Made by a program: the position numbers and the translations under genes. From Flavobacteriales bacterium (GTDB lineage: Bacteria > Bacteroidota > Bacteroidia > Flavobacteriales_D > Cryomorphaceae): a DNA stretch of 20,475 nt. This document shows positions 1 to 7,604 of the stretch, one piece after another. Location of the stretch: NCBI GenBank assembly GCA_020200995.1, contig JAIVHQ010000219.1, forward strand, positions 1 to 20,475. The letters are read 5' to 3'. Below the pieces are notes generated by a model. It was not told where the DNA came from. It was given only the letters and a program-made list of their open reading frames with translations, and did not search any database. How positions within the stretch are numbered: position 1 is the first letter of the stretch; each line of letters opens with the position of its first letter.

Positions 1-1064
1 CATTAATCGAGCGGGCACAGGAAGAGGACAAACTTGTAATGGTCGATGCATACACTGAGTGGTGTGGCTGGTGCAAGGTGATGGACCGCGAGACTTTTGC
101 CGACAGCGAGACGGGAGCATATATCAATGAGCGGTTCTTGGGTAAGAAAATGGATATGGAGACGGGCTTTGGTATGTCTATGGCCATGAAGCACCGCGTG
201 TCGCAGTATCCGCAATACCTGTTTTTTGACGGCGAAGGTTACCTGCTTGCAAGGCTTTCGGGTTTTATGAAGCCCGAGGCGTTTGTCGGGGCCGTTGAGA
301 AAGCCGTTTTCGAAGATGCCCATTTGCCGAAAGGCCCGGCCCCTATGAACTATGATTTAAACTACCCTTCCTTTTACCGCAATTCTTTCAAGAAGAATAA
401 AGACCGCACCCACCCCACGGGCGAAGAAGTGGAGGCCTGGCTCGCATCACGTGATGACCTCACCGATGAGGTGAGCTGGAGCGTAATGCATCGCTATGTG
501 GGCGGAGGCGCTTACGCTGTGAAAATGGCCGAGCTCAAAGATGAGCTTATCGCCAAGTACGGCCGAAAGGAAGTGATTGATAAGTTGGCCTCGCTGGTCT
601 TCAACGATGTGAAAACTGCTATTAAGGAGAGTGACGAACGCATTTTGTACAACGCCCTGCGCGCCGGCGATTCTTTTTTGGGAGAGGATGCCCCGAAGTA
701 TAAGGTGCGCTACCGGATGTATTATTATCAAATGACGGATGACTGGCAGCGGTATGCCGATGTGGTGGACGACGCATTGCAGGAAAAAGGTCTGCTCGAC
801 GAGGCCGCACTTCAGCAAGCCGCGGCCACAGTTAACAGCAAATGTACTGACCGGGAGGTGGCGCAAAGAGCGGTTAACTGGATTGAGGACACTATAAATG
901 ACAACAGCGATTACAAGGAGCTACTGCTCTACGCCGGACTCCTCCAAAAATCTGAAGTGAGCGCTAAGGCCCGCATTTTTGCCGAAAAGGCCGTGAAAAA
1001 AGCTGCGGATGAAGGCACCGATGATTCCGCGGCGCGCACCATAATGAATGCCACAGCAAATTAA
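1..1064 (+). CDS. Thioredoxin-like protein, 5' end outside the window
   Basis: The reading frame is already open at the left edge (codons from position 3) and ends with TAA at 1062-1064. The first in-window ATG (39) lies inside the thioredoxin fold, so the true start is upstream. The sequence shows a CGWC active site (codons 63-74) preceded by the strand VMVDAYTEW and followed by KVMDRETF, as in thioredoxin family proteins of the Thioredoxin_7 kind. A cis-proline strand (YPQYLFFDGEG) follows about 50 residues later. Beyond the fold there are about 230 mostly helical, charged residues of unknown role. Such proteins are usually periplasmic thiol-disulfide or chaperone-like factors, but the signal peptide, if any, is not visible here. 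The next gene begins 6 bp downstream, so they are probably cotranscribed. The thioredoxin fold is clear; the substrate is unknown. Confidence 0.88.
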   Translation, partial: LIERAQEEDKLVMVDAYTEWCGWCKVMDRETFADSETGAYINERFLGKKMDMETGFGMSMAMKHRVSQYPQYLFFDGEGYLLARLSGFMKPEAFVGAVEKAVFEDAHLPKGPAPMNYDLNYPSFYRNSFKKNKDRTHPTGEEVEAWLASRDDLTDEVSWSVMHRYVGGGAYAVKMAELKDELIAKYGRKEVIDKLASLVFNDVKTAIKESDERILYNALRAGDSFLGEDAPKYKVRYRMYYYQMTDDWQRYADVVDDALQEKGLLDEAALQQAAATVNSKCTDREVAQRAVNWIEDTINDNSDYKELLLYAGLLQKSEVSAKARIFAEKAVKKAADEGTDDSAARTIMNATAN

Positions 1065-1070
1065 ATCACC

Positions 1071-1382
1071 ATGGAAAAGAGGTACGAATCGTTCAATGAA
1101 TTTTACCCTTACTACCTTTCAGAACACAAGAAACGTGGCACCCGAATTTCTCATTTTATTGGCACCACGCTGTTTTTCGTTTGGGTGTTGTCCGCATTGT
1201 TAAACACAACTCTTCTGCACGTTTTATACGGTGCGATTACCGCCTATTTCTTCGCCTGGATCGGGCACTTCTTTATCGAAAAGAACAAGCCCGCCACCTT
1301 CAAATATCCGTTGATGTCGCTCAGGGGTGATTTCAAACTCTACTTTGACATCCTTTCCGGAAAGGAAGGATTCGGCAAATGA
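1071..1382 (+). CDS. DUF962 / Mpo1-like membrane protein
   Basis: A 103-residue protein matching the DUF962 (Mpo1-like) family: N-terminal FNEFYPYYLSEHKKRGTR, a conserved H-x-x-GT after it (SHFIGTT), two hydrophobic segments at about residues 32-47 and 50-67, then the typical WIGHFFIEKNKPATF motif and a final SLRGDFKLY. The yeast member Mpo1 is an iron-dependent 2-hydroxy fatty acid dioxygenase of the endoplasmic reticulum; the conserved histidines visible here (EH, SH, GHF) correspond to the likely metal ligands. The bacterial function is inferred only. Length agrees with short bacterial members. It starts 6 bp after the thioredoxin-like gene, suggesting one transcript. About 250 bp without a gene follow (1383-1632). 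Confidence 0.85.
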   Translation: MEKRYESFNEFYPYYLSEHKKRGTRISHFIGTTLFFVWVLSALLNTTLLHVLYGAITAYFFAWIGHFFIEKNKPATFKYPLMSLRGDFKLYFDILSGKEGFGK

Positions 1383-1632
1383 GTTGCGGATATTTGTCCG
1401 TTGTCGTGTGATAGCCACCGCTCTCTATTAAAGTTTTCAACAAGTATGCTCTGATCGTTTCACCACGGCACCCCGCGCTTCTCACTGTCAATCTAACACT
1501 TACTCTGACCGTTGTTTCGCTTATTTGAGCGACCAACGAATCAGGCCCCAGCGCCATTTGAGAATAACATACGTCCATTGATTATTTTTTATTTTCTTTG
1601 TGGCCTTAAAATCAACAACTAAAACCAAAACA
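1383..1632. other. Intergenic stretch, no gene seen
   Basis: No convincing coding frame was found on either strand; the minus-strand frame here has no family features and biased residues. An imperfect hairpin at 1510-1538 (CGTTG...TCGCT, loop TATTTG, AGCGA...CAACG) has no T-tract. The A-rich 20 bases before 1633 are typical of a Bacteroidota translation start. No clear TAnnTTTG box is present; TTTCTTTG at 1593-1600 is one base off. Confidence 0.5.
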
Positions 1633-2457
1633 ATGAAAACTGAAGACGTCCAAGGGTACTTGGATTCGGGATTGGATCTTGTGCTTACACACGGTCTGAA
1701 TATCGTTATAGCGCTGATCATTCTGATCATAGGCTTGCGAATTATCAAAGCGATTACCAACGGAGCGGGTCGCGCCATGGAGAAGCGAAATGTGGACGAT
1801 TCGTTGCGACCGTTTTTGAAAACAATCATCAGCGTTGTGCTAAAAATAATGCTGGTGATCAGTGTGGTGTCGATGGTCGGAATTGAAACCACCAGCTTCA
1901 TAGCCATATTGGGAGCTGCGGGTCTTGCAGTGGGATTGGCCCTGTCTGGCACGCTTCAAAATTTCGCGGGAGGAGTTATAATTTTACTCCTCAAACCTTT
2001 CAAAGTAGGTGACTTTATAGATGCCCAGGGACATATGGGCACAGTAAATGAGATTCAAATTTTCCACACCATCCTTAAAACCCCCGACAATAAGACTGTG
2101 ATCCTTCCAAACGGCCCTGTTTCGACCGGATCGCTCACCAACTTCTCTACCGAGCCGCAGCGCCGTGTGGATATGGTGTTCGGAATCGGTTACGACGATG
2201 ACATTGATAAGGCAAAAGAAATTTTCAACCGCCTTATAAAAGAGGAAACCAGAGGCTTGGCAGAGCCTGCACCGATGGTAGTGCTCGGAGAACTCGCCGA
2301 CAGCTCCGTGAATTTCAATGTTCGCCTCTGGGCAAATGCCGGCGATTACTGGGGCATTTACTTTGACTTTCATGAGAAGGTGAAGAAGACATTCGACAAG
2401 GAAGGTGTCGGCATTCCATTTCCTCAAATGGATGTGCACATGCACAATGAAAAGTAA
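1633..2457 (+). CDS. MscS-family mechanosensitive ion channel
   Basis: A 274-residue small-conductance mechanosensitive channel, close in length to Escherichia coli MscS (286). It opens in the inner membrane under turgor stress and releases solutes. Visible features are three N-terminal transmembrane helices (about residues 18-40, 60-82 and 86-116), the glycine/alanine-rich pore helix (ILGAAGLAVGLALSGTLQNF), the beta domain start KPFKVGDFI, the PNG motif (VILPNGPVSTG), and the C-terminal alpha/beta domain ending in the typical IPFPQMDVHMHN. I chose ATG 1633 rather than the in-frame GTG at 1600, because the added residues (ALKSTTKTKT) do not belong to the family and the leader would vanish. 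The DUF3078 gene follows after 27 bp and may share the transcript. Confidence 0.95.
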   Translation: MKTEDVQGYLDSGLDLVLTHGLNIVIALIILIIGLRIIKAITNGAGRAMEKRNVDDSLRPFLKTIISVVLKIMLVISVVSMVGIETTSFIAILGAAGLAVGLALSGTLQNFAGGVIILLLKPFKVGDFIDAQGHMGTVNEIQIFHTILKTPDNKTVILPNGPVSTGSLTNFSTEPQRRVDMVFGIGYDDDIDKAKEIFNRLIKEETRGLAEPAPMVVLGELADSSVNFNVRLWANAGDYWGIYFDFHEKVKKTFDKEGVGIPFPQMDVHMHNEK

Positions 2458-2484
2458 TCACTAAAAAGAAAAATCAATTTAAAT

Positions 2485-3450
2485 ATGATTTCAATAATCA
2501 GGCTGTGCTTGTCGATAGCAGTGCTAATGCCGCTCCTGGCAAGTGCCCAGGTAGATGAAGCATTGATTAATGACGACAACCGCACCGCCCTGCGTGAAGC
2601 CGTGGGCGACACCACAGGGTGGAAATTCGGAGGCAGCTTCGGTCTGTCCTTTAATCAGTCGCACTTTAGCAATTGGGCTGCAGGTGGTCAGGATGCGATT
2701 TCCACGACTGCCGTTACCAGTCTTTTTGCGATCTACACAAATAAGCGGTCGCACTGGGAAACCACCCTTGACCTGGCATACGGTCTTTTGAGCCAGGACG
2801 GGAATCCGTTTATCAAAACCGATGACCGAATTGACCTTCTTTCAAAATACGGTTACCAGCTGAACAATGAGAAATTCTATATGACGGGATTGCTCAATTT
2901 CAGGACCCAGTTTGCCCCGGGCTATCCGATAGCAGACGGCCGTTATGAAGGAGCCCGCGTGTCAGACTTTATGGCGCCGGCATTCTCGATAGCCTCGCTC
3001 GGTTTGGACTACATGCCCAACGAAAAGTTTTCGGCATACATCGCACCTGTGGCGAGCAAGACGACCATCGTAACCGTCGAATCGCTCGCTCCGGCCTTCG
3101 GACTCGACGCGGGCGACATGTTTCGATTGGAATTTGGAGCTTTTGCAAGGATGCAATACCGCAACGACATCTTCGAAAATGTGAACCTTCTGACGCGTGT
3201 TGACTTGTTCTCCAATTACTTGGATAACGCCAAAAATGTAGATGTGAATTGGGAGACCCTGATCACCTTTGAGATCAACAAGTGGCTTTCCACCACCCTG
3301 ACCACCCAGCTCATTTACGACGACGATGTTAAGTTTGGCGCCGTGCCCGCAGAAGTTGTGGAGGGCGTGGAAGTGACTCCCGCAGTGGAAGGCTCGGCAC
3401 GAACCCAGTTTCGCCAGATTTTTGCTCTCGGACTTGCGTTTACATTCTAA
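2485..3450 (+). CDS. DUF3078 outer-membrane beta-barrel protein
   Basis: A 321-residue protein with a clear signal peptide (about residues 1-21, cleavage after LLASA). The mature part has alternating-residue strands typical of an outer-membrane barrel: WKFGGSFGLSFNQSHFSNWAAGG near the N-terminus is the hallmark of DUF3078, a Bacteroidota family, followed by WETTLDLAYGLLSQDG and repeated aromatic-edged strands such as YMTGLLNFRTQF. It ends in LGLAFTF with a terminal Phe, as expected for recognition by the BAM machinery. The ligand or transport role is unknown for the family. An insertion near the end (VVEGVEVTPAVEGS) looks like a variable extracellular loop. A rho-independent terminator lies about 20 bp after the stop. 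Confidence 0.88.
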   Translation: MISIIRLCLSIAVLMPLLASAQVDEALINDDNRTALREAVGDTTGWKFGGSFGLSFNQSHFSNWAAGGQDAISTTAVTSLFAIYTNKRSHWETTLDLAYGLLSQDGNPFIKTDDRIDLLSKYGYQLNNEKFYMTGLLNFRTQFAPGYPIADGRYEGARVSDFMAPAFSIASLGLDYMPNEKFSAYIAPVASKTTIVTVESLAPAFGLDAGDMFRLEFGAFARMQYRNDIFENVNLLTRVDLFSNYLDNAKNVDVNWETLITFEINKWLSTTLTTQLIYDDDVKFGAVPAEVVEGVEVTPAVEGSARTQFRQIFALGLAFTF

Positions 3451-3471
3451 GCTCAATGATCTGTACAATTC

Positions 3472-3503
3472 AAAAAATCTGCCTTTCGGGGCGGATTTTT
3501 TTT
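3472..3503 (+). terminator. Rho-independent terminator after the DUF3078 gene
   Basis: The stem AATCTGCC / GGCGGATT (one G-T wobble) closes a TTTCGG loop (3484-3489) and is followed by eight T at 3496-3503. It sits 21 bp after the stop codon and very likely ends the mscS-like/DUF3078 transcript. Confidence 0.88.
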
Positions 3504-3567
3504 GTTTGAAGCCCTGTTATCAGACTTTTATTAATTTCAGCCCAAATTAATCCAAACACTCATTACC

Positions 3568-3891
3568 ATGTTTAAAAAAATCATGCTTGCTGCTTTCGTG
3601 TGCACCATTATCGCCACCGAAGCGTTTTCACAAACCTATGAGTACAAAATCCTGACCAGTGTGGAATCTATCGTTCCAATGGGAATAGGCCGCTCGCGTA
3701 TTATTGAGAACACCACTGAAGTCGATGCATCACTCTACACCACTTCACGCGAAGGAGGAACCGACAGCTCTCAGGGCAAGGTAAGGCGCAAAGACCTCAA
3801 GGTGGATGACCTCAACGAAACCAAGCTGCTCAACTTTTTCAGTGGCGTTGGGATCAACTTTCAAAACATCGCTTCAAATGATCCGCCATGA
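3568..3891 (+). CDS. Small secreted protein of unknown function, possibly cut short
   Basis: A 107-residue protein with a signal peptide (MFKKIMLAAFVCTIIATEAFSQ, cleavage probably after FS or FSQ). The mature part begins TYEYKILTSVESIVPMGIGRSRII and continues as charged, partly beta-type sequence with KVRRKDLKVDDLNETKLLNFFSGVGINFQNI before a sudden end in ASNDPP. I do not recognise a characterised family; it reads like a Bacteroidota periplasmic protein. The abrupt end only 24 bp before a copy of a dispersed repeat (3913) suggests the 3' part may have been lost when the repeat arrived, but that is inference. It begins 65 bp after a terminator, so it needs its own promoter, which I could not find. 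Confidence 0.65.
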   Translation: MFKKIMLAAFVCTIIATEAFSQTYEYKILTSVESIVPMGIGRSRIIENTTEVDASLYTTSREGGTDSSQGKVRRKDLKVDDLNETKLLNFFSGVGINFQNIASNDPP

Positions 3892-3912
3892 GCGGTGAGG
3901 TGCTCGAACTTT

Positions 3913-4003
3913 AAATTAGTGTCTGTCCATGAAGACCGCTATGTGCCTCCCATATTTGTCCGGCCACTTAATATATTGACAAACAACGGATAGACAGCTC
4001 AGC
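3913..4003 (+). repeat. Dispersed repeat, short copy B
   Basis: Bases 3913-3952 match the reverse complement of 16561-16600 at 32 of 40 positions, including an unbroken 15-base core TTAGTGTCTGTCCAT (3916-3930). Further on, GTCCGGCCACTT (3959-3970) and GGATAGAC (3988-3995) match the other end of copy A (GATCCAGCCACTT and TGATAGAC in its reverse complement). Copy A is about 150 bp, so copy B looks like a version lacking the palindromic middle. No open frame crosses it. It lies between two small exported-protein genes. Confidence 0.7.
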
Positions 4004-4028
4004 TAATGAACGTTACAATCGATTTAAT

Positions 4029-4400
4029 ATGCGCAATAGATTCCGCATGATTTGGGTATTTACTGTTCTTCTCTTTTCATCCACGGGATGCTTGAGGAGT
4101 GGTGAACCCGTTCCTGAAGAAAAAAAAGACTTTATCGGATACTGGGAAAGTGGAAATGGAGGAGAGATAATCATCAAAGAAAGTGGGCGAGCTTCACTAT
4201 ATCATGTTTATTACAGAAACGGACTGACAATACGACTTACTTCGGACCCCGCTAATGTTTCATTTCCCAATGACTCTATCCTTTTTTCAGGACTCTACAA
4301 TATAGACTTTAAGTTTCGAGTGGAGAAAGACCCTATGATGAGGGATGACTACATGTACGTAACTATTGGATCGGAACAGTATAGAAAATCTGTAAAGTGA
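4029..4400 (+). CDS. Small lipoprotein of unknown function
   Basis: A 123-residue protein with a lipoprotein signal: basic N-terminus (MRNRFRM), hydrophobic stretch, and lipobox SSTGC with the lipidated Cys at residue 21. After cleavage the protein begins CLRSGEPVPEEKKDF. The mature domain contains FIGYWESGNGGEIIIKESG, resembling the opening strands of small lipocalin-like Bacteroidota lipoproteins, but I cannot name a family. An internal Met at residue 7 (4047) is an alternative start that would still give a signal peptide. Its DNA is more AT-rich than the helicase and LPS genes nearby, a hint of recent acquisition or weak constraint. It is preceded by repeat copy B and followed by a terminator at 4512-4546. 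Confidence 0.72.
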   Translation: MRNRFRMIWVFTVLLFSSTGCLRSGEPVPEEKKDFIGYWESGNGGEIIIKESGRASLYHVYYRNGLTIRLTSDPANVSFPNDSILFSGLYNIDFKFRVEKDPMMRDDYMYVTIGSEQYRKSVK

Positions 4401-4511
4401 TTATGCGAATTATCGACCACAAGCAATTAACCATCAAAAATCTTAAAAAAGTGAGGTGGATAAAGCAATTGCAATTCCGATAAAAGAATTTCTTTTTTTA
4501 TTCCCCTTGCC

Positions 4512-4546
4512 AAGGCCCCTCCGCTATCGCGACAGGGGCTTTTTTT
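4512..4546 (+). terminator. Rho-independent terminator between lipoprotein and helicase genes
   Basis: The stem AAGGCCCCT (4512-4520) / AGGGGCTTT (4534-4542) contains one G-T pair, with a 13-base loop and a run of seven T (4540-4546). On the plus strand it would end the lipoprotein transcript. The complementary strand lacks a T-run directly after the stem, so it is not obviously bidirectional. Confidence 0.75.
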
Positions 4547-4563
4547 CATCCCGACTTCACTGC

Positions 4564-6015
4564 TCAATCCGCCCTTCGCAACAAATGATCTGAAAAATTG
4601 AGGAGATAGAGCTGCTGTGTGGCCCTGGTCACAGCCGTGTAAAGCCAGCGCAGGTAGTTGTTGTCGAGCATTTCTTCGGTCACGTAGCCCTGGTCCACAA
4701 ATACGGCAGGCCACTGACCTCCCTGCGATTTGTGGCAGGTCACCGCATAGGCAAATTTCACCTGAAGGGCATTGAAAAAAGGGTCTTCCTTCACTGCCTT
4801 CTTTCGCTCGGCCTTTGTGGGCAAGTGATTGTATGATTCCAGCACATCGCTGTAGAGTTTTTTTTGGGCTTCGCGCGGCATGGCCGAGCCTTCTGCATCA
4901 ATGGTGTCGAGCCAGAGCAGTGCCTCAACAGGTGTCTCGTCGGGATAGTCGGTCATGCGCAGGGTGGCATTCACAAATTGAAAACCGTACCGCTCCTCCC
5001 ATCGGCCGAGGCGGAGCACCTCGAGTACATCACCGTTGGCGATAAATCCCGCCTTGCTGTCTTCGTCGAGCCACTTATAATTGTTCTTCACCACCATCAC
5101 CAAATCGCCGCCCGAGATAATTTCCTCGCGGAAAAAAACGCGGGCACGGACAGACTTGTTGAAGAGATTGGCCCGCTTGTTTGACCGTGTTATAATGAGT
5201 GCGCCCTCGTCGCCGTGTGCGGCAAAAGCCTCTTCGAGGTAGTCCTGCAGCTCCAGCCCGTCGATGGATTTCACATCGGGTTGGGCGGGGAGATCGAACG
5301 GCAACAACGCTAGCAAATCCTTCTGCCAAAGCACTGAACGCACACGGGTAGCCAATTCGAGAATGCCCGACTCGGCGCTTTGGCGCGTTACTTCGGTGAG
5401 CTCGCAGAGGGCAGCTGTAACGGGGTAGTTTGTTTGAATCAACTTCATATCCAATGCCGGGCTCTCCTCGCTGCCCACAGGAGGCAGCTGTGCTCCATCA
5501 CCGATCATCAGCAGCTTACAGCGATGGCCGTTGAATACGTACCCCATCAAATCTTCCAAAAGGCTGCTACCCGGGCTGCCCGAAAAGCTGCCGTTTCCGA
5601 TCATCGAGGCCTCGTCTACCACGAACACCGTGTCCGTGTGGAGATTTTGGCCCATTTCGAATGATGAGCTGCCGTCAGGGTTAGTGCGCCTGAAATAAAT
5701 TTTCTTGTGAATGGTAAAAGCGCGCTTTCCGCTGTAGCCGCCGAGTACCTTGGCTGCCCGCCCCGTTGGCGCGAGCAGTACGCTTTTGAGTCCCGTTGCA
5801 CCGAGGGTTTTGACCAAGGCGCTTACCAAAGTCGTTTTTCCCGTTCCCGCATAGCCCTTCACCGTTAGAAGGCAGCGGGGCTTATCGCTTACCGCAAAAC
5901 GGGCCATGGCGTACATCAGCGACTCTTGCGACGTGGTCGGTTCAAACCCGAAATTCTCTGCAAGAAGCGAGAGAAAGGCATCCGACTTATGTACACGCTG
6001 TTCGACCCCGTCCAT
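4564..6015 (-). CDS. RecD2-like superfamily 1B DNA helicase
   Basis: A 483-residue ATPase of the RecD/TraA-type helicase family, expected to unwind DNA 5' to 3' during repair. Visible motifs in order: Walker A GYAGTGKTT (54-62), motif Ia LAPTGRAAKV (81-90), Walker B VVDEASM (132-138), motif III GDGAQLPPVG (172-181), the UvrD_C_2-type TCHKSQGGQW (about 426-435), and motif VI YTAVTRA (about 459-465). It is much shorter than true RecD2 (over 700) because the N-terminal helix-hairpin-helix region is absent, which is common for stand-alone Bacteroidota members. There are no RecB or RecC genes beside it. Upstream on its own strand TTACTTTG (6030-6023) is one base from the -7 box. The start at 6015 leaves a 104-bp divergent intergenic region. 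Confidence 0.9.
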   Translation of the reverse strand: MDGVEQRVHKSDAFLSLLAENFGFEPTTSQESLMYAMARFAVSDKPRCLLTVKGYAGTGKTTLVSALVKTLGATGLKSVLLAPTGRAAKVLGGYSGKRAFTIHKKIYFRRTNPDGSSSFEMGQNLHTDTVFVVDEASMIGNGSFSGSPGSSLLEDLMGYVFNGHRCKLLMIGDGAQLPPVGSEESPALDMKLIQTNYPVTAALCELTEVTRQSAESGILELATRVRSVLWQKDLLALLPFDLPAQPDVKSIDGLELQDYLEEAFAAHGDEGALIITRSNKRANLFNKSVRARVFFREEIISGGDLVMVVKNNYKWLDEDSKAGFIANGDVLEVLRLGRWEERYGFQFVNATLRMTDYPDETPVEALLWLDTIDAEGSAMPREAQKKLYSDVLESYNHLPTKAERKKAVKEDPFFNALQVKFAYAVTCHKSQGGQWPAVFVDQGYVTEEMLDNNYLRWLYTAVTRATQQLYLLNFSDHLLRRAD

Positions 6016-6088
6016 ATCTATACAAAGTAAGGTCTTTTAAGCTTTGTTTAAATTAACTCGAAGGGAAAATCCTGTTTGAAAAAAATTG

Positions 6089-6096
6089 TAGATTTG
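6089..6096 (+). promoter_or_regulatory. Bacteroidota -7 promoter box TAGATTTG
   Basis: This is an exact match to TAnnTTTG, 23 bases before the ATG at 6120, giving a plausible short leader. A TTTG at 6075-6078 is present but too close to be a standard -33 element, so only the -7 box is supported. Confidence 0.5.
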
Positions 6097-6119
6097 TTGC
6101 CGTTCGAAAAAACCACAAC

Positions 6120-6923
6120 ATGGAGAAAATAGGAAATATCCTCAATAAGTATTTTGTTCCCGGCTTGGTCGCTGTCGTCGGATTGGTGCTGCTGATTTTC
6201 TCGGCAGGGCAAACGTTAGGGTTCAAGCTCGGAAGTATCGCCATTTTGGTGGTGGGTGTGCTCGGCACCCTTTACGTAAAGGGAAAAATCCCCGCGAAAT
6301 ATCAGGCAATCGTAGTCGTATTTGTCACACTTTCATCACTGTATTTCGCGTACATGGACTACGACGTGATTAATTCAAAAATGCTTCGCGAAAAGAAAAT
6401 TGAGAAAGTGAACAAGCACGTGCAGCAGCGCCTTAAAGATGTGAGAAAAGCGCAATTAGCCTACAACCGTGAGCACGGTAAGTACACTGATAGTTTCGAT
6501 TCTCTTCTTCATTTTCTTAAAAATGGCGAGCTCACATTGATTCAGAAATACGGTTCACTTCCCGACTCTGTTCCCACCGAGGAGATGGCGCGCGAACTCG
6601 GGTTGATTCAAACCATGCCCGAAGGCATGACCGAAGCCGAAGTGGTGGATGCGGGCATTATCGTAAGGGATACTGTGCAGGTGCCCGTGCTCGGCTATGT
6701 ATTCAACGACAGCGACAGAAAGACTCGAAAAACAAAATTCTACGTGGACTCCCTTCCCTACGTGCCATTTGCGGATCACAAATTCGAAATGGCCACTGCC
6801 GAACTTGATGCGGGAGGTGTGCAGCAACAAACTTTCCAAGTCATAGACCCCAAGCCATTCGAATTCCAGCACAAAGTCGGGTCACTTACCGAAGCCAGCA
6901 CAAGTGGAAACTGGAAAGAATAA
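6120..6923 (+). CDS. Membrane protein with three N-terminal helices, unknown function
   Basis: A 267-residue protein. Hydrophobic segments at about residues 12-31, 36-52 and 62-79 are followed by a strongly charged helical stretch (MLREKKIEKVNKHVQQRLKD, 90-109) that may form a coiled coil, then a soluble C-terminal part with motifs LGYVFNDSDRKTRK and YVDSLPYVPF. The region around residues 105-135 (KAQLAYNREHGKYTDSFDSL) resembles the helix of pilin-like or secretin-associated proteins in spacing, but I do not recognise a named family. It has its own -7 box at 6089. The next gene (DUF3822) overlaps its end by 20 bp, and a terminator-shaped hairpin lies 61 bp after the stop, inside that next gene. 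Confidence 0.75.
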   Translation: MEKIGNILNKYFVPGLVAVVGLVLLIFSAGQTLGFKLGSIAILVVGVLGTLYVKGKIPAKYQAIVVVFVTLSSLYFAYMDYDVINSKMLREKKIEKVNKHVQQRLKDVRKAQLAYNREHGKYTDSFDSLLHFLKNGELTLIQKYGSLPDSVPTEEMARELGLIQTMPEGMTEAEVVDAGIIVRDTVQVPVLGYVFNDSDRKTRKTKFYVDSLPYVPFADHKFEMATAELDAGGVQQQTFQVIDPKPFEFQHKVGSLTEASTSGNWKE

Positions 6924-7604
6924 TACATCGACTGCATCTCGATCGGGGCTTTTTTCCGGCAGAGAGCAAGAAGACATTCAATCAATCGGGCTCTGCTTTG
7001 AGCCCGATTTTTTTTCGGTGTGGTTTTACGCCGACAAATTTGGTGAAGACTGCATAGGGCGCGAGCGCTTCGCTTTCGGAGAAACCGAAAAGATCGCAAC
7101 CGCTGAATTTGCCGACAAGGCCGTTCTTTTTGCGCTCAGCCACTCTCCGATTTACACCCTGATTCCCACGGCGCTCTTTGAAGAGGCGCAGGCGAAGACT
7201 TACCTTGCATTCAACACAGAATTTTCAGGAAAGGGAGCTGCTGAAAGTGATGACATTCCAGGCGAAGGTGCTACATCTATGCCGAGGGCGATACCTATTT
7301 CTTTTTTGCATTCGAAAATGGCAAGCTACTGATGTCGAACGCAGTAGAGGCTTCCCATACGGAAGATGCCTTGTACTTCACCCTCTTTGCGCTCAGACAG
7401 CTTTACACTGAAGCCGGCGAAAAAACCCCTGTGACCCTGCTCGGCGCTGCCGCAGAGCGTCCCGACCTCATCACCGGTCTCGGCGCTTATGTGAATGACT
7501 TGCACACAGATCTTGAACCCCGCGACATACCGGTTTCGGGCCAACCCGATGCCGCAGAATTTGCAAGGCACATCATCGGCTATTCCGCACAGCTATGCGT
7601 GTAG
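6904..7604 (+). pseudogene. DUF3822 family gene, frameshifted and internally shortened
   Basis: Two open frames together spell a DUF3822 protein, the family normally found just before rsmD in Bacteroidota. Frame one (from ATG 6904) gives the N-terminal half with SIGLCFEPDFFSVWFYADK, FALSHSPIYTLIPTALFEE and YLAFNTEF. The C-terminal half continues in a frame shifted by one: IYAEGDTYFFFAFENGKLL (codons from 7275), ALYFTLFALRQLYTEAG and VTLLGAA, ending at TAG 7602-7604. The switch must fall between the TGA at 7251-7253 and about 7275. The total of about 233 codons is shorter than the 260-280 I expect, with the middle segment missing, so a deletion of unequal length fits better than a single-base error. 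The end overlaps the rsmD start by 10 bp. It may be a true pseudogene or an assembly fault. Confidence 0.72.
6984..7015 (+). terminator. Perfect-stem terminator inside the start of the DUF3822 frame
   Basis: AATCGGGCTC (6984-6993), loop TGCTTT, GAGCCCGATT (7000-7009), then T to 7015: a ten-base perfect stem with eight T (7008-7015). It is well placed to end transcription of the membrane-protein gene 6120-6923, yet the same bases encode SIGLCFEPDFF of the DUF3822 reading frame. Confidence 0.85.

Noticed and set aside
1510..1538. Imperfect hairpin between DUF962 and mscS-like genes
   Set aside because: Short, bulged, no T-tract and no sequence pair elsewhere; likely chance.
2962..3468. Long minus-strand open frame opposite the DUF3078 gene
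   Set aside because: It shows no family motif and is explained by codon bias of the plus-strand outer-membrane protein gene, which has clear family features.
7251..7332. Programmed frameshift in the DUF3822 gene
   Set aside because: No slippery heptamer stands at the junction, and the central part of the protein is missing, which a frameshift cannot explain.
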